Assembly: GCA_964461295.1 (NCBI GenBank)
Contig: CAYWTX010000464.1
Coordinates: forward strand, 1 to 16,692
Length of the DNA stretch: 16,692 nucleotides
Origin: CAYWTX01 sp964461295
GTDB lineage: Bacteria > Planctomycetota > Phycisphaerae > SM23-33
Direction of reading: 5' to 3'
Both the position numbers and the translations under genes were made by a program. A model generated the notes under the pieces. That model was not told the DNA's origin, ran no database searches, and was given only the letters and a program-made list of their open reading frames with translations. Below, piece after piece: positions 13,412 to 16,692 of the stretch (positions within the stretch are counted from its first letter, which is position 1; each line of letters starts with the position of its first letter).

Positions 13412-13516
13412 AGTCCCGTGCCCTTTCCACCCGCCTTTCTACCACATCCCCCTTCTCCTATCCCGTGCGGTCCCACCCTTTCCTCGCCGGGCCGGGAACG
13501 CTATCGTGACGCGCCT
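13412..13516. promoter_or_regulatory. Divergent promoter region between glycosidase and MFS genes
   Basis: For the MFS gene, TTTCCT (13479-13484), a 17-base spacer and TATCGT (13502-13507) are candidate -35 and -10 sites, nine bases before the ATG, suggesting a leaderless message. On the minus strand the region is purine-rich; GGAAAGGG and GGGA lie before the glycosidase ATG as possible ribosome sites. The 12-mer GGGATAGGAGAA (13464-13453, minus) recurs at 14729-14740. No operator-like palindrome stands out. Confidence 0.35.
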
Positions 13517-14749
13517 ATGACTCTCGAGCCCATGACAAGCGAGGAACTGGACGCCGGCGTGGCCGGCGCGGGCGCGGCGGCGCAGCGCCGGCGCGGGATC
13601 CTCTTCCTGTGCCTGGCCACGGCGCTGGTGGGCGCGGCCATGGCCACGCAGATGGGCCTCAACGAGAACTTCCTCGTCGAGGAGATGGAGGTCGGCGGCC
13701 TGCAGCGGGGGCTGCTGGAGACCTTCCGCGAGACGTGCGGCATCACGGCCCTGGGCGTGCTGATGCTGCTGGCCGGGCTGGTCGAGCCGCTGGTGGCCGC
13801 GGTGGTGCTCGTCGTCTTCGCCATCGGGCTGGGCGCCTACAACTGGGTGCCGCGCGCGGACTACTTCTGGCTCGTCGTGACCAGCCTCATCTGGAGCCAG
13901 GGTCTGCACGTCTGGATGCCGCTGCCGGGCTCCATGGCGATGGGTCTGGCCGAGCCCGGCCAGGTCGGGCGCCGCATGGGGCAGGTCATGTCCTCCGGGG
14001 CCTTGGGCACCGGCGTGGGGCTGGCGGCGGCCCTGGCGGCCACGTTGCTGAAGGCGCCTATCCGCCCGATGTACGTGGTGGGAGGCGTGGCGGGCGTTCT
14101 GGCGGCCGCGGCGTGCCTGGGCATCCCGCGGAAGATCAAGACGCCCGGCCCGCGGCTGGTGTTCCGCCGCAAGTACGGCCTGTACTACCTGCTGTGCTTC
14201 CTGGAGGGGTGGCGCAAGCAGATCTTCCTGTGCTTCGCGGGCTACCTGCTGGTGCGGAAGTACCACACGCCGGTGACGACGATGGTTCTGCTGTGGATCA
14301 TCGCGCAGGGGATCAACTGGCTGATCTCTCCGCGGGTGGGCAGACTGATCGACCGCGTCGGCGAGCGCCGCGTCCTGGTGTGGTACTTCATCGCCCTCGT
14401 GCCGGTGTTCGTCGGCTACGCGCTCGTGCCTTCGCCGGCCGTGCTGTGCGGGTTGTTCGTCGTCGACAGCGTGATGTTCGTGTTCGCGATGGCGCTGACG
14501 ACGTACGTGAACCGCATCGCCCCCAGCCGGGAGCACACAGCCACGCTGAGCATGGGCGTGGCGATGAACCACGCGGCGGCGGTGACGATGCCGCTGCTGG
14601 GCGGGCTGCTGTGGCAGTACGCCGACTACCGGCTGGTGTTCGCGATGGGCGCGGCGGCGGCGGCGGCGAGCGTGATGGCGGCCCTCCGCGTGCCGAAGAA
14701 GGAGATAGCTGGGATGAAGGGGATGAAAGGGATAGGAGAAACATCGTGA
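13517..14749 (+). CDS. Major facilitator superfamily transporter
   Basis: This 410-residue membrane protein has about twelve hydrophobic segments in two halves. The loop VGRLIDRVGERRVLVWYF, between predicted helices of the second half, matches the MFS signature GxxxDRxGxRR; in the first half the equivalent region is divergent (EPGQVGRRMGQVMSS). The N-terminal 25 residues are hydrophilic. MFS carriers move small solutes by proton-driven or facilitated transport; the substrate here cannot be read from sequence. The coupled oxidoreductase and the divergent GH50-like glycosidase suggest a sugar or sugar acid. The ATG at 13517 was chosen because a promoter-like hexamer ends nine bases upstream; MTSEEL, five codons later, is an alternative. 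The last residues (GMKGMKGIGETS) are encoded by a purine-word repeat. The stop overlaps the next start as GTGA. Confidence 0.85.
   Translation: MTLEPMTSEELDAGVAGAGAAAQRRRGILFLCLATALVGAAMATQMGLNENFLVEEMEVGGLQRGLLETFRETCGITALGVLMLLAGLVEPLVAAVVLVVFAIGLGAYNWVPRADYFWLVVTSLIWSQGLHVWMPLPGSMAMGLAEPGQVGRRMGQVMSSGALGTGVGLAAALAATLLKAPIRPMYVVGGVAGVLAAAACLGIPRKIKTPGPRLVFRRKYGLYYLLCFLEGWRKQIFLCFAGYLLVRKYHTPVTTMVLLWIIAQGINWLISPRVGRLIDRVGERRVLVWYFIALVPVFVGYALVPSPAVLCGLFVVDSVMFVFAMALTTYVNRIAPSREHTATLSMGVAMNHAAAVTMPLLGGLLWQYADYRLVFAMGAAAAAASVMAALRVPKKEIAGMKGMKGIGETS
14735..14748 (+). promoter_or_regulatory. Ribosome-binding site and GTG start of the Gfo/Idh/MocA gene
   Basis: AGGAGA (14735-14740 region), five to six bases before GTG at 14746, is the clearest Shine-Dalgarno site in the window. 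It lies inside the end of the MFS gene and fixes the GTG start, which overlaps the MFS stop. The site falls within a purine-word repeat (GGGATGAAGG, GGGATAGGAGAA). Confidence 0.6.
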
Positions 14750-16059
14750 GCAATCTGACGCGGCGGGACGTGCTGAGGGCGGCGGGGGCGGCAGCGGCGG
14801 TTGCCGCGGCGCCACACGTGCTGCGGGGTGCGGCGCCGGCAACCGCGCCCGCCCTAGCGGGCGGCGCCGGCGAGGACGCCATCGACGTCGCGATCATCGG
14901 CGCGGGCGATCACGGACGCCACCTCATCTCGCACTGTGTGAAGATCCCCGGCGTGCGCCTCGCGGCCGTGTGCGACATCTGGCCTTACGCGCGCAACTAC
15001 GCCTCGCGGCTGCTGCAAAAGTACAAGCACCCCGCCCGGCCGTACGTTGATTACCGCGAGATGCTGGGCGCCGAGAAGGGCCTGCACGCGGCCGTCGTCG
15101 CCACGCCCGACTGGATGCACGCCGAGCAGACCATCGCGTGCCTGAAGGCGGGGCTGCACGTCTACTGCGAGAAGGAGATGGCGATCACGGTCGAGGACTG
15201 CCGGCGCGTGGCCGCCACGGCCCGCGAGACCGGCAAGCTGCTGCAAGTCGGCAGGCAGCACCGCAGCAACGCCCGCTACCAGGCGGCGCTGGAGTTGATC
15301 GACAAGCAGAAGGCCCTGGGCCGGCTCACCGGCGCGGGCGGGCAGTGGCACGGGCACACCAGAGCGCCGCAGCCCTGGCCGGCGGAGGGCGTCTGCGACG
15401 AGGGCACGCTCCGCAAGTACGGCTACGACACGATGGAGCGGCTTCGGGGCTGGCGGTGGCTGGAGAAGTACTCCGCCGGGGAGATGGCGGGTCTGGGCAG
15501 CCACCAGGTGGATGTGTTCAACTGGTTCCTGGGCTCGCCGCCGAAGGCGGTGTACGCCTCGGGCGGGCTGGACTACTACGGCCAGTACGAGTTGTACGAC
15601 AACATCCGCTGCGTGCTGGAGTGGGATTACGCCTGGCTCGGGCGGACGACGACGGTGCGGGCGGCGTACGACATCAACACGACGACCGAGGTCGGCGGGT
15701 TCTTCGAGACGTTCACCGGCACCGAGGGCACGCTGACAATCAGCGAGATCGACGCCCGAGGCGGGCTGCTCCGCGACCGCCAGACCCCCGTGGCCGAGTG
15801 GGAAAAGGCTCTCGTGCCGGTGAAGACCGTGGACGTCGCGGCGCGGGCCTACGGCCCGCTGGGCGACGGCGAAGGCGACGCCGCCCGGCCGGTGTACTGG
15901 CGCCATCTGAAGAACTTCTTCGACGCGATCCGCGGCAAAGCGAAGCTGACCTGCCCGGCCGAGGTGGGCCTGACGGCCGCGGTGACGGTGCTCCGCGCGA
16001 TCGAGAGCATGAAGACGGGCAAGCGGATCGAACTGAAGCCGGAGGATTTCCGGGTGTAG
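14746..16059 (+). CDS. Tat-exported Gfo/Idh/MocA family oxidoreductase
   Basis: Members are NAD(P)-dependent dehydrogenases acting mostly on sugars and cyclitols. The 437-residue protein starts with a twin-arginine signal (TRRDVLRAAGAAAAVAAAPHV), so it is probably exported folded with its cofactor. The Rossmann site is VAIIGAGDHGRHL at 48-60, with the acidic end of strand two at D77. The usual EKP motif reads CEKEMA (141-146), glutamate in place of proline. GSHQVDVFNWFLG (251-263) holds the conserved histidine H253 and D256 of the substrate site, and a C-terminal beta-sheet domain follows. The start is set by a clear ribosome site and the GTGA overlap with the MFS gene, so the two are translated together. 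Substrate is unknown; context suggests a product of polysaccharide breakdown. Confidence 0.92.
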   Translation: MSNLTRRDVLRAAGAAAAVAAAPHVLRGAAPATAPALAGGAGEDAIDVAIIGAGDHGRHLISHCVKIPGVRLAAVCDIWPYARNYASRLLQKYKHPARPYVDYREMLGAEKGLHAAVVATPDWMHAEQTIACLKAGLHVYCEKEMAITVEDCRRVAATARETGKLLQVGRQHRSNARYQAALELIDKQKALGRLTGAGGQWHGHTRAPQPWPAEGVCDEGTLRKYGYDTMERLRGWRWLEKYSAGEMAGLGSHQVDVFNWFLGSPPKAVYASGGLDYYGQYELYDNIRCVLEWDYAWLGRTTTVRAAYDINTTTEVGGFFETFTGTEGTLTISEIDARGGLLRDRQTPVAEWEKALVPVKTVDVAARAYGPLGDGEGDAARPVYWRHLKNFFDAIRGKAKLTCPAEVGLTAAVTVLRAIESMKTGKRIELKPEDFRV

Positions 16060-16130
16060 GGGGACACCGGGGCGGCATGGACGAACTATCACTCAAGGAT
16101 GTTTGTAGCGATTCGGCATCGCGTCGGGCC

Positions 16131-16159
16131 TTTTCCTTCCGGCCCCGCCGCGGTATCAT
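16131..16159 (+). promoter_or_regulatory. Candidate promoter of the PIN toxin-antitoxin pair (leaderless start)
   Basis: TTTTCC (16131-16136), a 17-base spacer and TATCAT (16154-16159) precede the antitoxin ATG at 16167 by seven bases. The -10 is good and the -35 weak. Initiation would fall at or next to the start codon, and no ribosome-binding site is present. Confidence 0.4.
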
Positions 16160-16166
16160 GGAATGT

Positions 16167-16379
16167 ATGATCCTGACGGTGGACATTCCAGAGGCCATGA
16201 ACGCCCAGATCCGCGAGATCTGCCAGCACCGGCGGTGCGGCCTCGACGAAGCCGTCCGCGACGTGCTGCGCCGATGGATCGCCGTCGAGCAGGTCCGCGA
16301 AGACGCCGCCGAAGTCCGCCGCCTGGCCGAAGCCGCGGGCTTCCGGTCCGAGGAAGACATCCTTGAGAGCACTTCGTGA
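16167..16379 (+). CDS. Small antitoxin of a PIN-domain toxin-antitoxin pair
   Basis: The 70-residue protein begins with a strand-like segment (ILTVDIPEAM) followed by two helices (AQIREICQHRRCGLDEAVRD and VLRRWIAVEQV), the layout of a ribbon-helix-helix DNA-binding fold, and ends in an acidic helical tail (EDAAEVRRLAEAAGFRSEED) that would bind the toxin. Such antitoxins neutralise PIN ribonucleases and repress their own operon. ATG at 16167 is preferred because it directly precedes the conserved strand and the -10 hexamer TATCAT covers the region just before it; ATG at 16158 would overlap that hexamer. The stop overlaps the toxin start as GTGA. Confidence 0.7.
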   Translation: MILTVDIPEAMNAQIREICQHRRCGLDEAVRDVLRRWIAVEQVREDAAEVRRLAEAAGFRSEEDILESTS

Positions 16380-16692
16380 AAGTCGTCCTCGACACGAACG
16401 TGTTGCTTGCGGCGTATGGCTTCGGGGGCGTGTGTCTGGAGTTGGTGGAACTGTGTCTGGCCCGGCACAACGTCATTCTTTCTGAGCACATCCTGGGGGA
16501 ACTCCTGGAACACCTCCAAGGCAAGTTCGGCGTCGACGAACAACGGGCGATCGCGATCACCGGCCGTCTTCGCGCGAGCGTGTCCCGTGTGGTTCCTTTG
16601 CTGGTCAGCGCGGAGGCATGTCGCGATGCCGACGACCTGCCGGTCCTCGGCACGCTCCTTGCCGCCGACGGCGATTGTCTGGTGACCGGCGA
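16376..16692 (+). CDS. PIN-domain toxin, N-terminal 105 residues (3' end beyond window)
   Basis: PIN toxins are metal-dependent ribonucleases that cut tRNA or other RNA when not bound by antitoxin. The sequence starts VKVVLDTNVLLAAY, with the first catalytic aspartate D6 and N8. The conserved glutamate fits E42 in EHILGELLEHL, and RDADDLPVLGTLLAADGDCLVTG carries the later acidic residues (D84, D86, D87) expected in the COG1569-type family, whose next residue is usually an aspartate. The reading frame is open to the window end. GTG at 16376 overlaps the antitoxin stop, giving coupled translation. With about three quarters or more of the domain visible the family call is firm, but the RNA target cannot be inferred. 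Confidence 0.88.
   Translation, partial: MKVVLDTNVLLAAYGFGGVCLELVELCLARHNVILSEHILGELLEHLQGKFGVDEQRAIAITGRLRASVSRVVPLLVSAEACRDADDLPVLGTLLAADGDCLVTG

Noticed and set aside
11366..14749. Plus-strand open frame of 1127 codons across the glycosidase into the MFS gene
   Set aside because: The first two thirds are antisense to the GH50-like gene and look like composition-driven translation. Only the part from 13517 has real membrane-protein features.
13609..15000. Plus-strand frame running through the MFS gene into the oxidoreductase as one 816-codon protein
   Set aside because: Inside the MFS gene it is the wrong frame and gives low-complexity Arg/Gly sequence. The oxidoreductase has its own ribosome site and GTG start at 14746.

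Overview
The window is GC-rich bacterial chromosome, best explained as a planctomycete, probably Phycisphaerae-like. This placement is an inference from gene content and style: an Rnf operon in the order C-D-G-E-A-B, a GH50 agarase-type glycosidase, a Tat-exported Gfo/Idh/MocA oxidoreductase with EKE in place of EKP, few Shine-Dalgarno sites, and GC-rich palindromes in many gaps. No rRNA, tRNA, CRISPR array or transposase was seen. Every gap between genes is shorter than 300 bases.

Left block (1-5173, minus strand). Read in the direction of transcription this runs asd (aspartate-semialdehyde dehydrogenase), miaB (tRNA methylthiotransferase), a small BrnT-like toxin, an RHH-type antitoxin, then mfd (transcription-repair coupling factor, cut by the window start). 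The toxin-antitoxin pair sits between two housekeeping genes. Both mfd and miaB carry in-frame low-complexity inserts whose DNA is an imperfect inverted repeat built of short degenerate words. Elements of similar design lie between genes.

Central block (5294-11344, plus strand). A probable promoter is followed by a small two-TM cysteine-motif protein (RseC-like) that overlaps rnfC, then rnfC, rnfD, rnfG, rnfE, rnfA and rnfB. Together these would encode the membrane ferredoxin:NAD+ oxidoreductase that couples electron transfer to ion translocation. RnfB is unusual: its second ferredoxin module appears to have lost exactly the four cysteines of one cluster and kept the four of the other. All four gaps longer than 50 nt in this operon contain hairpins or word-repeat elements.

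Right block (11363-16692). A secreted GH50-like glycosidase (minus strand) diverges from an MFS transporter and a translationally coupled Tat-exported oxidoreductase. This looks like a small carbohydrate-use locus. A second toxin-antitoxin pair (small antitoxin plus PIN toxin) follows, with the toxin cut by the window end.

Several genes (miaB, the BrnT-like toxin, the MFS gene, the PIN antitoxin) have a TATNAT-like hexamer only 6-9 nt before the start codon and no ribosome-binding site, which suggests leaderless transcripts.
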